A stretch of 64,000 nucleotides of DNA. Origin: Proteus cibi (GTDB taxonomy: Bacteria; Pseudomonadota; Gammaproteobacteria; Enterobacterales; Enterobacteriaceae). The DNA lies in the NCBI RefSeq assembly GCF_003144405.1, contig NZ_PENW01000015.1:186001-250000 (forward strand), read 5' to 3'. The notes beneath the pieces are model-generated. The model had not been told where the DNA came from. It saw only the letters and a list, made by a program, of their open reading frames with translations, and searched no databases. This document shows, one piece after another, positions 1 through 10,362 of this stretch (its first letter is position 1; every line of letters starts with the position of its first letter). The position numbers were made by a program, and so were the translations under genes.

Positions 1-466
<466 letters not shown>

Positions 467-603
467 TCACTTACAGATATCAGAATATCTTCACTAATAT
501 AAGATGATAAGAGGTTCTAAGAAATTAGCAAACTCAAATGGTGCGAATAAAAGAGGCTTTTGTAAATTTGTGAACAAGACAGTTAATTGATGAAAATACA
601 CGA

Positions 604-648
604 AAATAAATGCGCCTTATATTATATAAATATAAGGCGCATTTATTT
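604..648 (-). terminator. Strong hairpin terminator
   Basis: Perfect 18-bp inverted repeat (604-621 and 631-648) with a 9-base loop. It overlaps the stop codon of the DUF3592 gene and lies between that gene and the glutathione transferase, so it probably ends the minus-strand transcript. AT-rich outer arms let it work in either direction. Confidence 0.75.
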
Positions 649-1351
649 ATGACTCTTCAAATGAAGGTAAAAATGAAATATCAAGGTAATAAATTTTGGG
701 GTTCTTTTTATCAACATAGACTGTAACAAGCTCTCTATTAATATAGGGGGTAGGGTCAAAAAAGATATAACCACTTTTATAACGAATTAATCGATTGTTT
801 AATGTATCATGATAATCAGCAATAATTTGATAGGGAGAACGGTGATTAAAACGAATATGGCTATTAACAATAATTTCAGATATTTTTACATTGATCGGCA
901 TTCCATCACGTTTTAATCGTTGATCTCTAGTGGCTCTTCTTCTGATAAAATACAAAGGGATAAGCCCTGTTGAGGCAAATACCAATCCTAAAATACTTAA
1001 TATAGCCCCTGCGCCATAGAGACCTAAAAAATTGTTTATCGTTGCTCTTTGTGGATCACTTGGAAGATAAATAACATTAATTTTTTCTCCAAGGTAAAAG
1101 CGAGATTGGTGGCTACCTTCTGGTGAGCGAAACGTTATTTCTCTATTATCTTTAGTATTAAATCGAATAACAGGGTGATAAAAGTCGTTGCCACTAGAAG
1201 ATTTACTCACACTTTGGTCAATAACAACGCCTGTTGTTTCTATTCCATTTCTTACTACCTTTAATTCAGATTTAATAACAAATAAAGCCACAACAAAAAT
1301 AATTGCACCAATAAGAGCAAAAATATAAAACAAAAATCTAAATTTCTTCAT
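647..1351 (-). CDS. DUF3592-type inner-membrane protein
   Basis: A 234-residue protein with an N-terminal membrane segment (about residues 7-27), a soluble beta-rich stretch beginning TTGVVIDQSVS, a second membrane segment (about 110-135) followed by a basic RRRATRDQR turn, and a second soluble beta stretch. The motif of a variable linker, then YHPVIRF, then a YLGEKINVIYLPSDP turn is typical of DUF3592 membrane proteins. The domain occurs twice here. Function is unknown for the family. It stands alone: a terminator follows it, and 240 bases separate it from fabI. Confidence 0.7.
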   Translation of the reverse strand: MKKFRFLFYIFALIGAIIFVVALFVIKSELKVVRNGIETTGVVIDQSVSKSSSGNDFYHPVIRFNTKDNREITFRSPEGSHQSRFYLGEKINVIYLPSDPQRATINNFLGLYGAGAILSILGLVFASTGLIPLYFIRRRATRDQRLKRDGMPINVKISEIIVNSHIRFNHRSPYQIIADYHDTLNNRLIRYKSGYIFFDPTPYINRELVTVYVDKKNPKIYYLDISFLPSFEES

Positions 1352-1540
1352 ACATTAAATCCTTTTATTAATATGTAATTATTTTATCGCTAATATAAAA
1401 AAAGATTATAGGAATAAGCTAAAAAAGTGACATTTATCTAGCGAGTCATAATATTAAAAATGAAAGAAAAAAAGAGAGGGATGGGATAGGAACTCGAGAG
1501 TTAATCGCGTTAAGAGTAAAAATAGTAGAAACGATATAAA

Positions 1541-1569
1541 AAAACCAGCCTTAATAGTGAGGCTGGTTT
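1541..1569 (-). terminator. fabI terminator
   Basis: AAACCAGCC at 1542-1550 pairs with GGCTGGTTT at 1561-1569 around a 10-base loop. On the minus strand it is followed by a T run, and it lies 20 bases past the fabI stop. Confidence 0.85.
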
Positions 1570-1589
1570 CTATTATTTATAGAACAGAA

Positions 1590-2378
1590 TTATTTTAGTT
1601 CTAATTCATTCATTGCAGCGATGCTGAAACCACCATCTACGTGAACGATTTCGCCTGTGATACCGCCAGATAGGTCAGAGCATAGGAATGCCGCTGTATT
1701 ACCAACATCTTCAGTTGTTACAGTACGACGCAGAGGAGTTACTGATTCGCAATGGTTTAACATTTTACGGAAATCTTTGATACCAGATGCCGCTAATGTA
1801 CGGATTGGACCAGCAGAGATACCGTTAACACGAATACCTTCAGGACCCATAGCATTTGCCATATAACGAACGTTAGCTTCTAAAGAGGCTTTCGCCAGAC
1901 CCATAACGTTATAGTTAGGGATTGCACGTTCAGCACCTAAATAAGTCAGAGTTAATAACGCTGAATTTGGATTTAACATTTCACGGCTTGCTTTTGCCAT
2001 AGCAACGAAGCTGTATGCACTGATGTCGTGAGCAATTTTAAAGCCTTCACGAGTGACTGCATTAACGTAGTCGCCATCTAATTGGTCAGCAGGAGCAAAA
2101 CCGATAGAATGAACAAACCCATCGTATTTTGGCCAAACTTTTGCAAGTTCTGCATACATAGTCTCGATGCTTTCGTCTTTTGACACATCACACTCTAATA
2201 CGATATTTGAGTCTAATGATGCTGCAAATTCTTCAACGCGTGGTTTCAGTTTTTCATTTTGGTAAGTAAATGCAAGTTCTGCACCTTGGTCACGCATAGC
2301 TTTGGCAATACCATAAGCAATTGATAATTTACTAGCAACACCAGTAATAAGAATGCGTTTGCCGGTCATAAAGCCCAT
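1590..2378 (-). CDS. fabI: Enoyl-[acyl-carrier-protein] reductase (NADH)
   Basis: Catalyses the last reduction in each round of fatty-acid elongation in the cytoplasm. The 262 residues match the E. coli length and are near-identical over long stretches. The divergent short-chain-dehydrogenase active site Tyr156-x6-Lys163 is present, along with Tyr146 and Gly93, which line the triclosan/isoniazid-type inhibitor pocket. The cofactor loop reads [14 protein letters not shown] near the N terminus and the C terminus is [10 protein letters not shown] as in enterobacteria. Start ATG at 2378 gives the standard MGF N terminus. Gly93 being unchanged predicts ordinary triclosan sensitivity at this target. 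Monocistronic, with its own terminator. Confidence 0.98.
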   Translation of the reverse strand: MGFMTGKRILITGVASKLSIAYGIAKAMRDQGAELAFTYQNEKLKPRVEEFAASLDSNIVLECDVSKDESIETMYAELAKVWPKYDGFVHSIGFAPADQLDGDYVNAVTREGFKIAHDISAYSFVAMAKASREMLNPNSALLTLTYLGAERAIPNYNVMGLAKASLEANVRYMANAMGPEGIRVNGISAGPIRTLAASGIKDFRKMLNHCESVTPLRRTVTTEDVGNTAAFLCSDLSGGITGEIVHVDGGFSIAAMNELELK

Positions 2379-2585
2379 AGCTGTATCCTTGTTTTTTCGT
2401 AAATCGCGATAATAACATCATTCACAGTTTTATTTACCTGTTAGGTTATCACGCTTATTGTTAATAAACGTGGCTGATTCTACCACGACATTTGTAAATT
2501 TGTTTAATTTCCCTAGCACCTCCGAGGAGTTAAGGAAAAAGGGCGAAATAATGTGCAATCAACATTATGCTTATATTGTTTACAC

Positions 2586-3395
2586 TTAAGTCAAATCCTG
2601 ACGCCAAGCTTCTGCTGTTAAGGCTTCACCAAAGTGACTTGCAACCAATCTTCGAGTGACTTCATGTAATGGTGACGCAAGGACTTCTGCTGTATTACCA
2701 CGTTCAACGACCTCACCGTTATCCATTACAATGATTTTATCGCTAATATGTTTTGTCATGCCTAAGTTTTGTGTCACATAAATATAGGCAATATCATGAG
2801 TTTCTTGCAGTTCTAACATCAAGTTTATAATTTGTGAGCGTAAAGACATATCTAGCGAAGCGATTGCCTCATCGGCAATAATAACTTGAGGTTGTAATAT
2901 TAATGCGCGTGCAAGTGCAATTCGTTGACGCTGACCTGATGCAAACATATGAGGATAATAGTTTGCATGTTCAGGTAAAAGTCCCACTTGACGTAAGGTT
3001 TGATAAATTCGTTTCTCACGTTCAATGGCACTTAAGTCCGTATTCAGGCGTAAAGGGATCTCTAATGTTTGACCGATACGCTGGCGCGGGTTTAATGAGT
3101 TAGTGGGATCTTGAAATATCATCCTAATGCGCTGACTACGATAAGGGTAATCACCAAAAGTCAGTTGATGCCCATTAATAAAAATATCGCCACCCGTAGG
3201 TTCTGTCACACCTGATAACATTCTTGCTAATGTCGATTTTCCGGAACCATTTGCGCCAATAATAGCTAAAGTTTGCTTGGGTTCTAGCGTAAAACTCACG
3301 GGTTTTACCGCTTCTAACTGCTGACGCCGAAATAATCCAGTACGATAGCGAAATGTTTTTGATAGATTTTTCACCTCAAGCAATTTATCGAACAT
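2586..3395 (-). CDS. sapF: Peptide transport ATP-binding subunit SapF
   Basis: One of the two ATPases of the Sap ABC importer, implicated in antimicrobial-peptide resistance and, in other enterobacteria, in potassium uptake and putrescine export. Walker [10 protein letters not shown] is at residues 47-55, the signature is ASGQR at 152-156 and Walker B VIIADE at 171-176. I chose the ATG at 3395 (269 aa, MFDKLLEV) because GGAG lies 7 bases upstream and it aligns with E. coli SapF; an in-frame ATG at 3410 would add five residues. The start overlaps the sapD stop by 11 bases, indicating coupled translation. Last gene of sapABCDF. Confidence 0.95.
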   Translation of the reverse strand: MFDKLLEVKNLSKTFRYRTGLFRRQQLEAVKPVSFTLEPKQTLAIIGANGSGKSTLARMLSGVTEPTGGDIFINGHQLTFGDYPYRSQRIRMIFQDPTNSLNPRQRIGQTLEIPLRLNTDLSAIEREKRIYQTLRQVGLLPEHANYYPHMFASGQRQRIALARALILQPQVIIADEAIASLDMSLRSQIINLMLELQETHDIAYIYVTQNLGMTKHISDKIIVMDNGEVVERGNTAEVLASPLHEVTRRLVASHFGEALTAEAWRQDLT

Positions 3396-4386
3396 CAGTT
3401 GGCTCCACATTTAACGGAAAATGACAAGCCACGGCATGGTTTTTAAATAAACGTAACCGAGGTGCTTCAATACATTGTCGCTGTGCATAAGGGCAACGAG
3501 GCCCTAAACGGCAACCCACGGGTAAATGTTCAAGAGAGGGGATTGCGCCAGGCAATGTATTTAAACGGCTTTTATGTGCTAATGAGTTGGTAAAATCGGG
3601 GATCGAGCGGATCAACGCTTGAGTATAAGGATGATAAGGTGTCACTAATAACTCGTCTGGGGAGGCTGTTTCGACGGTTTGACCACAATACATAACCGTA
3701 ATTTTGTTCGCCAATTTACTCATCCATTGCAAATCATGGCTAATCAACAAAATGGTCATATTGTTATTTTGATTGAGCCGAGTCAGTAAACGAAAGATTT
3801 GGGTTTGTGTTGCTGGCTCCATCGCGTTAGTGGGTTCATCCGCAATCAGCAAGCGAGGTTGATTTGCAATAGCAATGGCAATCATTACCTTTTGGCACTC
3901 ACCCTCAGTTAATTCATAAGGGTAACTGCGCATAATGTCTTTGTGATCTTTAATACCTACACGGTGTAATAGTTCAATTGCGCGACGTTTCCGCCAATGA
4001 AAGCGTTGCCACCAATGGCCTTTAAAAGTCCAGCCGGGAATTGCCTGTATAAGCTGCTGCTCAATTTTTGTAGCAGGATCAAGACAAGATTGTGGCTCTT
4101 GAAAAATCATTGAGATATTATGACCAATAACACGACGTCGCGCTCTTGGTGATAACTTAAGTAAGTCGATATCATCAAAACGGAAGCGATCGGCTGTCAC
4201 ATTGATATTATCTTTCGTAACGCCACAAATCGCTTTTGCAATTAAGCTTTTACCCGATCCTGATTCACCAACAAGACCTCTCACTTCACCTTCATTTAAG
4301 GTGATAGAAACGCGATCTACCGCTTTTACTGGGCCATCGGGTGTCATAAATTCAATGGTTAAATTGCGTATATCTAATAAAGGCAT
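3385..4386 (-). CDS. sapD: Peptide transport ATP-binding subunit SapD
   Basis: Second ATPase of the Sap importer, 333 residues. Walker A GESGSGKS is at 40-47, Walker B RLLIADE at 178-184. The signature is LTEGE (159-163) instead of LSGGQ; as I recall E. coli SapD has the same degenerate motif, so this is a family trait rather than damage. The C-terminal oligopeptide/dipeptide region carries four cysteines in the pattern [15 protein letters not shown]...C, as in DppD-type subunits. Its ATG shares one base with the sapC stop (TAATG), so the two are translationally coupled. Confidence 0.96.
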   Translation of the reverse strand: MPLLDIRNLTIEFMTPDGPVKAVDRVSITLNEGEVRGLVGESGSGKSLIAKAICGVTKDNINVTADRFRFDDIDLLKLSPRARRRVIGHNISMIFQEPQSCLDPATKIEQQLIQAIPGWTFKGHWWQRFHWRKRRAIELLHRVGIKDHKDIMRSYPYELTEGECQKVMIAIAIANQPRLLIADEPTNAMEPATQTQIFRLLTRLNQNNNMTILLISHDLQWMSKLANKITVMYCGQTVETASPDELLVTPYHPYTQALIRSIPDFTNSLAHKSRLNTLPGAIPSLEHLPVGCRLGPRCPYAQRQCIEAPRLRLFKNHAVACHFPLNVEPTDVR

Positions 4387-5279
4387 TATTCAACTCCCTC
4401 ATTTATTGCACGCTGTAAACCATCACCTAAAAGGTTCACCAGTAAAACGCTTATCATAATTGTGGCGCCCGGAATTAAGACTGTCCAAGGCGCAACATAA
4501 ATTAACTCTAATGAATCACCTAACATAGCTCCCCATTCTGGTGAAGGAAGTTGGGCGCCTAAATTAAGAAAACCTAATGCGGTAATATCGAGAATAGCAA
4601 TTGAGAAGGCGCGTGTTAATTCAGAAACCAATACCGGCGTAATATTAGGTAGCACGGTGTACCATAAAATGGAAATGTTTGACGCACCATCAAGTCGAGA
4701 AGCAATAACATACTCTTTGTTTAATTCATCATTAACCGCAGAGTAAATCATTCTGACTAAACGCGGTAACAGCGCAAGCCAAATCGCTATCATCGCGTGT
4801 CCAAGACTTGTTCCTACAAAAGCCACAACAATAATAGCAAGCAGTAAGGATGGAATTGATAACAGTGTGTCTAATATATGATTGAGTATTGCGGATTTTA
4901 AGCCATGGGTCATACCTGCAAAACAACCGATAATTAACCCCATCAGTGTCGCTGCAAAAGTGACAATAAATGCACCACCGAAGGTCATACTTGTACCAAT
5001 TAAAATCCGGCTAAAGACATCACGACCTAAATCATCTGTACCAAAGAAATAAGAGACATTGCCGTTTTGATACCAAGATGGTGGCGTGAGTTGATGACCA
5101 AAAAATTGTTGGTCAAGTGCATAAGGCGCAATATAAGGGCCTATAATACTGAGTACTAAGAGAAAAAGAACGCCATAAAAACCCACCATTGAGATAACGT
5201 CTTTAGAAAAACATTGCCAAATCACCGCTGCGGGTGTAGGTGTTTTTTTCTCTTTATAAAATTGGCTATCTAAAGGCAT
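4386..5279 (-). CDS. sapC: Peptide transport permease SapC
   Basis: Inner-membrane permease of the Sap system, 297 residues, of the DppC/OppC type. It has a cytoplasmic N terminus, a first membrane helix around residues 33-53, a periplasmic loop containing [14 protein letters not shown], which is the hallmark just before the core of DppC-like permeases, then five more helices. The EAA-like coupling loop is [19 protein letters not shown] near residue 195. It overlaps the end of sapB by 14 bases and the start of sapD by one, so production of permeases and ATPases is tightly linked. Confidence 0.95.
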   Translation of the reverse strand: MPLDSQFYKEKKTPTPAAVIWQCFSKDVISMVGFYGVLFLLVLSIIGPYIAPYALDQQFFGHQLTPPSWYQNGNVSYFFGTDDLGRDVFSRILIGTSMTFGGAFIVTFAATLMGLIIGCFAGMTHGLKSAILNHILDTLLSIPSLLLAIIVVAFVGTSLGHAMIAIWLALLPRLVRMIYSAVNDELNKEYVIASRLDGASNISILWYTVLPNITPVLVSELTRAFSIAILDITALGFLNLGAQLPSPEWGAMLGDSLELIYVAPWTVLIPGATIMISVLLVNLLGDGLQRAINEGVE

Positions 5280-6231
5280 ATCCCACCTTGTGTTTCATTG
5301 GGTTACTCATTGCACCCACAATATCTGATAAGACATTGACAATAATGACCATTGAACCCACTAACATGACACCCGCTGAAATAGCAGAGTAATCTTGTTG
5401 GCGGATTGCTGTAACTAACCAACGACCCAGCCCCGGCCAGTTAAATACAATTTCTGTCACCATAGTGAGTGTAAGCATGGTGGAAAACTGTAAGCCTAAT
5501 TTAGGGATGATAGGGGGTAAAGCATTATGAAGAATATGGCGACGAATAATTGTAAAACGTGAGAGACCTCGAGTTGCGGCTGCTTTCACGTAGTTCTCTG
5601 ACATAATTTCTTCCGTACTATTTCGCATTAATCGAATAACTTCGGTTGTTGGTGCAATAGCTAAAGTTATTATGGGTAAAATCAAATGCTGTAATACGTT
5701 AATGATCATTTGCTGGCGATAAGGAGAATCAGAAAGCCACGCATCCACTAATGCAATGCCTGTAATAGGTTGCAAGTTATAAAGCAAATCAATACGACCT
5801 GAAACAGGGAGCCAACCCAATTTTAGTGAGAAGAAAAGCGTTAACAGCAATGCAAGCCCAAACACAGGCACAGAGAAACCTAAGAGTGCGAAGTTACTGA
5901 TAATAATATCGGCGGATTTGTTACGCCAAACCCCCGCAATAATACCAGCAGGAATACCTACAATAAGGGCAAAAAGAAAGGCTAATGTACAAAGCTCCAT
6001 GGTCGCTGGCAATGCTTCTACCAATTGCGCTTTGATAGGTTCACCATTGATAGAGGAAATACCAAAATCAAAATGGATCATATTATGGGCATAAAAAAAG
6101 TAGGCATCGGTAAGCGAGGCTCCACTTAATGGGGCATTAGGCGTGTAATAACTTAGGCTAAAGCTCACTAGCGACAAAAAGAACAGTGTCACAAGTAATA
6201 AAAGCAATCGACGTATTGAATAAATAATCAT
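5266..6231 (-). CDS. sapB: Peptide transport permease SapB
   Basis: Partner permease of SapC, 321 residues, DppB/OppB type. The N terminus [20 protein letters not shown] is the first membrane helix; a periplasmic loop follows and then the transmembrane core with the EAA-like loop [20 protein letters not shown] around residue 217. The ATG lies three bases after the sapA stop, and the 3' end overlaps sapC. Together with SapC it forms the channel energised by SapD and SapF. Confidence 0.95.
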   Translation of the reverse strand: MIIYSIRRLLLLLVTLFFLSLVSFSLSYYTPNAPLSGASLTDAYFFYAHNMIHFDFGISSINGEPIKAQLVEALPATMELCTLAFLFALIVGIPAGIIAGVWRNKSADIIISNFALLGFSVPVFGLALLLTLFFSLKLGWLPVSGRIDLLYNLQPITGIALVDAWLSDSPYRQQMIINVLQHLILPIITLAIAPTTEVIRLMRNSTEEIMSENYVKAAATRGLSRFTIIRRHILHNALPPIIPKLGLQFSTMLTLTMVTEIVFNWPGLGRWLVTAIRQQDYSAISAGVMLVGSMVIIVNVLSDIVGAMSNPMKHKVGYAFR

Positions 6232-6234
6232 GGA

Positions 6235-7920
6235 TTATTTTACAGCCTCTTTCTTGTGATTTTGTTCGTCTACTTCTGCCTCTCGATAAACACCAGCAAA
6301 AGACGCATTACCAAAAGTGCTTAATACTAGTCCTTTAATATCATAACGATATGCTTGCATACGTAAAGAGTTTGCTAAAGGCAACACTGGTAACTCTTGA
6401 GCAAGTATATCTTGAGCTTCATGATAATAATCCATTCTTGAAGCAAGTTGCTGACTATAAAGCGCTTTTTTCAAAATATCATCAAAGTTAGGTAAACACC
6501 AATGACTTAAGTTAGTTTGTGAGCCAATTGCTGCACAGCTAAAGAGAGGGCGGAAAAAGCTATCAGGATCGTTACTGTCAGTTGACCAACCCGATAAGGT
6601 CATATCATGGGTGCGATCCATCATACTCGTTTCTTGATATCGTCCTTCAATAGGGCGAATATTCATTTGAATCCCCACCTGAGCTAAGTCAGCTTGAATA
6701 AGTTCCGCCATTTTTAATGGGCTTGGGTTATAAGATTGTGAGGCGCTAGGCACCCAAAGATTTAATTTCAGCCCATCAAGACCTAGCTCTTTAAGAATTT
6801 GTTTCGATTTTTCAGGATTGTATTCTGTAATTTTTGCTCGGTTATCATAAGCCCAAGATGCACGAGGAAGTACTGATGCTGCCGTTTCAGCGGTACCATA
6901 ATAAATAGACTCCATTAAACGTTCATTGTTAATGGCATAAGCAATCGCTTGACGAACTTTAAGATCATTGAGTGGCGGTTTACTGGTGTTAAAGGCTAAA
7001 TAAGCGATATTCATACCAGAACGTAATGTTAATCTGAGTCGCGGATCGTCACGTAAGACTTTTAATTGGCTTGCGGCAGGATAGGCTAAAACATCACATT
7101 CGCCAGTGAGTAATTTAGATATACGACCTGTACCTCCTGCACCCATATCAATAACAACCTGTTGCATCTTAGGTTGACCTTTCCAGTAATCTTTATTTCT
7201 AAATAAACGAACAAATTGTCCTGGTTGATATTCATCTAGAAAAAAAGGACCTGTTCCCACTGGTTTCCAATCAAGCTGTGTTTGATCGCCTGATTTTTCT
7301 AAATTTTGCGCGTATTCAGCAGAAAGAATAGGGGCGTAATGTGTTGCTAAATGCCATAAAAAAGAGGCGTCAGGCTCTTTTAAGCTAAATTCTACCGTGT
7401 ATTGACCCAGTTTCTTTATCGATTGGATATTATTGGCAAAACTTAAGCTGTCAAAATAGGGATATTTACCGCCATTGACTTGATTGAAGGGATTTTGTGG
7501 ATTAATCATCCTTTCAAAACTAAAAATAACATCATCAGCGGTAAGTTTACGTGTTGGTGTAAACCAAGATGTTTGTTGAAAAGAGACATTTTTACGTAAA
7601 TAAAAGCGGTATGTCGCGCCGTTATCTAATGTTTCCCATCGAGCTGCAATTTCAGGGATCAGGCGATAGGTGTAAGGGTCAACATCTAAAAGACGGTCAT
7701 AGAGCTGTGCAGCCAGAGGATCAATAATTAATCCACTACTTGATAACTGAGGGTTAAAGGTATTCACACTACCATCAACACAGTAAACAAAGCCATTTTG
7801 ATTAATTGGCGTTGGCTCAAGCGTTATAGATGGTGCTTGTGTTTTGGGTGCTACATCTGCGATACAAGCTGCGCTTGTAAAGGTGAGTAGCAAAGTACCA
7901 ATAAATAAAATAGGGCGCAT
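6235..7920 (-). CDS. sapA: Peptide ABC transporter substrate-binding protein SapA
   Basis: Periplasmic binding protein of the Sap importer, 561 residues, solute-binding family 5. A signal peptide covers about the first 21 residues (MRPILFIGTLLLTFTSAACIA). The mature protein starts with a low-complexity APKTQAPS stretch, slightly longer than I recall for E. coli SapA (547 aa), then the core FVYCVDGSVNTFNPQ. Typical family blocks are ADDVIFSFERM and KVRQAIAYAINNERL. In other bacteria it binds cationic antimicrobial peptides and heme. First gene of the operon; the RyhB-type RNA and its Fur box lie upstream on the other strand. Confidence 0.95.
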   Translation of the reverse strand: MRPILFIGTLLLTFTSAACIADVAPKTQAPSITLEPTPINQNGFVYCVDGSVNTFNPQLSSSGLIIDPLAAQLYDRLLDVDPYTYRLIPEIAARWETLDNGATYRFYLRKNVSFQQTSWFTPTRKLTADDVIFSFERMINPQNPFNQVNGGKYPYFDSLSFANNIQSIKKLGQYTVEFSLKEPDASFLWHLATHYAPILSAEYAQNLEKSGDQTQLDWKPVGTGPFFLDEYQPGQFVRLFRNKDYWKGQPKMQQVVIDMGAGGTGRISKLLTGECDVLAYPAASQLKVLRDDPRLRLTLRSGMNIAYLAFNTSKPPLNDLKVRQAIAYAINNERLMESIYYGTAETAASVLPRASWAYDNRAKITEYNPEKSKQILKELGLDGLKLNLWVPSASQSYNPSPLKMAELIQADLAQVGIQMNIRPIEGRYQETSMMDRTHDMTLSGWSTDSNDPDSFFRPLFSCAAIGSQTNLSHWCLPNFDDILKKALYSQQLASRMDYYHEAQDILAQELPVLPLANSLRMQAYRYDIKGLVLSTFGNASFAGVYREAEVDEQNHKKEAVK

Positions 7921-8023
7921 AAATAATATCTTTTAGAGAAACGATTTTGCCATTGTAACTTAAAAAACTTTCTATCCCCAAATAGTCAAAAAAACAAAGT
8001 GAGAAAAATTCTCAATAAAATGC

Positions 8024-8053
8024 TTTACAAATGCTAATGATAAAGATTATCAT
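8024..8053 (+). promoter_or_regulatory. Promoter with Fur box for the RyhB-like RNA
   Basis: TGATAAAGATTATCA at 8038-8052 differs from the Fur 7-1-7 consensus at one base. It covers the region between a -35-like TTTACA (8024-8029) and a -10-like TATCAT (8048-8053), so bound Fur-iron would block transcription. The predicted start is near 8060. Confidence 0.8.
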
Positions 8054-8059
8054 CCGTAT

Positions 8060-8159
8060 TGTCCTTGGCGGTAAGAGGTTTTCCGCAGAGGACACGACAT
8101 TGCTCACATTGCTTCCAGTATTTTTTTACTAGCCAGCTCGGGTGCTGGCTTTTTTTTTT
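8060..8159 (+). ncRNA. ryhB: RyhB-type iron-stress small RNA
   Basis: The core CACGACATTGCTCACATTGC followed by TTCCAGTAT matches E. coli RyhB base for base as I recall it; this is the segment that pairs with target mRNAs such as sodB and sdhD. It ends in an intrinsic terminator with AGCCAGC (8131-8137) pairing to GCTGGCT (8144-8150) and nine Ts, also close to the E. coli terminator. The 5' part differs from E. coli but keeps a hairpin-capable GGTAAGAGG...CCGCAG stretch. A near-perfect Fur box sits over its promoter. RyhB works with Hfq to shut down iron-using proteins when iron is scarce. Exact 5' end is my estimate. Confidence 0.93.
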
Positions 8160-8214
8160 GCCTCTTGTCTATATTCCTCTCCTCAATGTTTAAAAAGCTA
8201 AATTTATCAATCTA

Positions 8215-9210
8215 TTAAGTTATTATTTGATGTTTTTTAATTAGTCCTCTAAATTGATCGTAGCTTAATGATAATTTTTCAGCCGCCTCTTTTTGGTTAT
8301 ATAAACTCTCTTTTAATGCATTATTCACTAATTTTTTTTCTACATCATTTTGCCATTGGCGTAAATCCAGCGGTAATGTAGGTAGTGGACAATTTTCTTT
8401 AGGCGATGTCTTTAATGCAGGTCTTTTTGACGATTGAAAACCAGCGAAGGGATCAATAATAATATTGTTGAGTATGTGATCACTGGTTCCATGACGATAA
8501 ACGGAGCGTTCAACAACGTTTTTGAGCTCACGAATATTACCTGGCCATGAATAATCTAAAAGAACTTGGCGTGCACTATGACTAAAACCAGGAAAAAAAG
8601 GTAAGCCCAACTCTTGGCACATTGAGATGGCAAAATTTTCAGCAAGCAACATAATATCTGCGCGTCGTTCTCTTAATGGCGGGAGCCTAATAACATCAAA
8701 CGCTAATCTATCTAGTAAATCGGCACGAAACTTACCTTCTTCCGCCATTGCGGGTAAATCTGCATTTGTTGCACAAATGAGTCTAACATCAACATGCAGA
8801 GATTGACTGCCTCCAACGCGCTCTAAATGACCATACTCAATGACGCGCAGAAGCTTTTCTTGCACAAGCATGGGCGCAGTCGCTAGTTCATCAAGAAAAA
8901 GAGAACCTCCATCCGCACGTTCAAAGCGCCCTTGATGACGATTTTTAGCGCCAGTAAAAGCCCCCGCTTCATGACCAAAAAGTTCAGAATCAAGTAAATT
9001 ATCATTGAGCGCAGAGCAGTTGATTGAAATAAAAGGCCCTTGCCACCAAGGAGCAAGATAATGTAATCGATGAGCGATCAACTCTTTACCTGTACCTCGT
9101 TCACCAATAATTAATACAGGCTTTTTTAATTGAGCAAGCGCTGAGGTTTGTTCTAATACATCAATAAATTGACTATCAACGCCAATTATTGTCTCCAAAT
9201 TCTCATTCAT
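8215..9210 (-). CDS. pspF: Phage shock protein operon transcriptional activator PspF
   Basis: Sigma-54-dependent activator of the psp genes, 331 residues. It lacks an N-terminal receiver domain; the AAA+ domain starts at once. Walker A GERGTGKE is at 36-43, the sigma-54 contact loop GAFTGA at 83-88, and Walker B GGSLFLDE at 101-108. Trp56, the residue through which PspA inhibits PspF in E. coli, is conserved in YLAPWWQG. A C-terminal Fis-type helix-turn-helix occupies roughly residues 305-330. It is transcribed divergently from pspA, as in other enterobacteria, sharing the regulatory gap. Confidence 0.97.
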   Translation of the reverse strand: MNENLETIIGVDSQFIDVLEQTSALAQLKKPVLIIGERGTGKELIAHRLHYLAPWWQGPFISINCSALNDNLLDSELFGHEAGAFTGAKNRHQGRFERADGGSLFLDELATAPMLVQEKLLRVIEYGHLERVGGSQSLHVDVRLICATNADLPAMAEEGKFRADLLDRLAFDVIRLPPLRERRADIMLLAENFAISMCQELGLPFFPGFSHSARQVLLDYSWPGNIRELKNVVERSVYRHGTSDHILNNIIIDPFAGFQSSKRPALKTSPKENCPLPTLPLDLRQWQNDVEKKLVNNALKESLYNQKEAAEKLSLSYDQFRGLIKKHQIIT

Positions 9211-9264
9211 TGGTTAAATTCACCATATTGAGGTATTTTTTGCCAGTTTAGCAAATGTTTAAAA

Positions 9265-9292
9265 AATAGGCGAATAATATAAATCGCCTATT
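9265..9292. promoter_or_regulatory. Dyad in the pspF-pspA gap, candidate PspF upstream site
   Basis: AATAGGCGA (9265-9273) and TCGCCTATT (9284-9292) form a perfect 9-bp inverted repeat with a 10-base spacer, about 30 bp upstream of the sigma-54 promoter. Its position fits a PspF binding site, which is an inference from context. An IHF site is likely in the AT-rich stretch next to it but I cannot define it. Confidence 0.45.
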
Positions 9293-9319
9293 ATTAATAG
9301 GTTAAGTGAATTTTAAAAG

Positions 9320-9336
9320 TTGGCACGCAAATTGTA
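9320..9336 (+). promoter_or_regulatory. Sigma-54 promoter of pspABC
   Basis: TTGGCACGCAAATTGTA matches the -24/-12 consensus, with the GG and GT dinucleotides 10 bases apart; only the second base of the -12 GC is changed. It lies about 85 bases before the pspA start. Confidence 0.88.
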
Positions 9337-9423
9337 TTAACTAAAGTATGCTGGCGTTATGATCGTCGCCATTATTGAAACAATTTAACATCACTCATTA
9401 GCATAGCTATTAAGGATAACATC

Positions 9424-10092
9424 ATGGGTATATTTTCACGTTTTGCTGACATTATTAATGCCAATATCGCTTCTTTATTAGATAAAGCGGAAGATCCTGA
9501 AAAAATGATCCGCCTAATGATCCAAGAAATGGAAGATATGTTAGTTGAGATCCGCACAACTTCTGCACGTACTTTAGCTGAAAAAAAAGGATTAGAGCGC
9601 CGTATCGAACAAGCTGAAAAACAGATGAAAGATTGGCAGGATAAAGCAGAGTTGGCTCTTATCAAGGAAAAAGAAGATTTAGCTCGTGCCGCATTAATCG
9701 AAAAACAACGTGTAGCATCAGTCAATGACACATTGAAACACGAATTGATTATTATTGATGAAACGCTAACGCGTTTAAAAGGCGAAATTAGCGAGTTAGA
9801 AAACAAGTTAACTGAAACACGCGCAAAACAGCAGTCTTTAGTTGTGCGTCATCAAGCTGCAAGCTCATCTCGCCAAGTTCGTCGTCAATTAGACAGTGGT
9901 AAAATGGACGCAGCAATGGCACGTTTTGAGCAGTTTGAACGCCGTATAGATCATATGGAAGGTGAAGCTCAAAGTTATGGGCTAGGTAAAGAGAAATCAT
10001 TAGACCAACAGTTTGCTGAATTAAAAGCTGATGATGAAATTAGCGCGCAATTAGCGGCATTAAAAGCTAAAATCAATATCAACAAAGAGTAA
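9424..10092 (+). CDS. pspA: Phage shock protein A
   Basis: Peripheral inner-membrane coiled-coil protein of the ESCRT-III/IM30 family, 222 residues. It holds PspF inactive until membrane stress, then oligomerises on the membrane and limits proton leakage. The N-terminal amphipathic helix [20 protein letters not shown] and the conserved [20 protein letters not shown] block are present, followed by a long alanine- and charge-rich coiled coil to the end. AAGGA ribosome binding site upstream. First gene of the PspF/sigma-54 controlled operon with pspB and pspC. Confidence 0.98.
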   Translation: MGIFSRFADIINANIASLLDKAEDPEKMIRLMIQEMEDMLVEIRTTSARTLAEKKGLERRIEQAEKQMKDWQDKAELALIKEKEDLARAALIEKQRVASVNDTLKHELIIIDETLTRLKGEISELENKLTETRAKQQSLVVRHQAASSSRQVRRQLDSGKMDAAMARFEQFERRIDHMEGEAQSYGLGKEKSLDQQFAELKADDEISAQLAALKAKININKE

Positions 10093-10128
10093 CAGCAAGC
10101 GTAATAACCATCTTATAAAGGATATGTA

Positions 10129-10362
10129 ATGGGCTATATATTTCTGGGAATACCACTGACAATTTTCGTTTTATTTATTCTCCCTATTTGGTTGTGGTTG
10201 CACTATAACAGTCAGAAAGGTGGAGGTAATGTTCAGTTAACCCATCAAGAAATGCAGCGACTGAGCGCGCTGGTGGATAAAGCTCAGCAAATGCAGGAGC
10301 GCATTAAGACGTTAGAACAAATACTTGATGCAGAACATCCTAACTGGAGGCAATCACAATGA
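10129..10362 (+). CDS. pspB: Phage shock protein B
   Basis: Small inner-membrane protein, 77 residues: one N-terminal membrane helix (about 3-25) and a cytoplasmic leucine-zipper-like helix containing MQRLSALVDKAQQMQERIKT. With PspC it senses envelope stress and releases PspF from PspA. It lies 36 bases after pspA, and its end overlaps pspC by four bases. Confidence 0.95.
   Translation: MGYIFLGIPLTIFVLFILPIWLWLHYNSQKGGGNVQLTHQEMQRLSALVDKAQQMQERIKTLEQILDAEHPNWRQSQ

Noticed and set aside
3959-4100. Degenerate ABC signature (LTEGE) in SapD as a sign of inactivation
   Set aside because: As I recall E. coli SapD has the same residues, so this is normal for the family; Walker A and B are intact.
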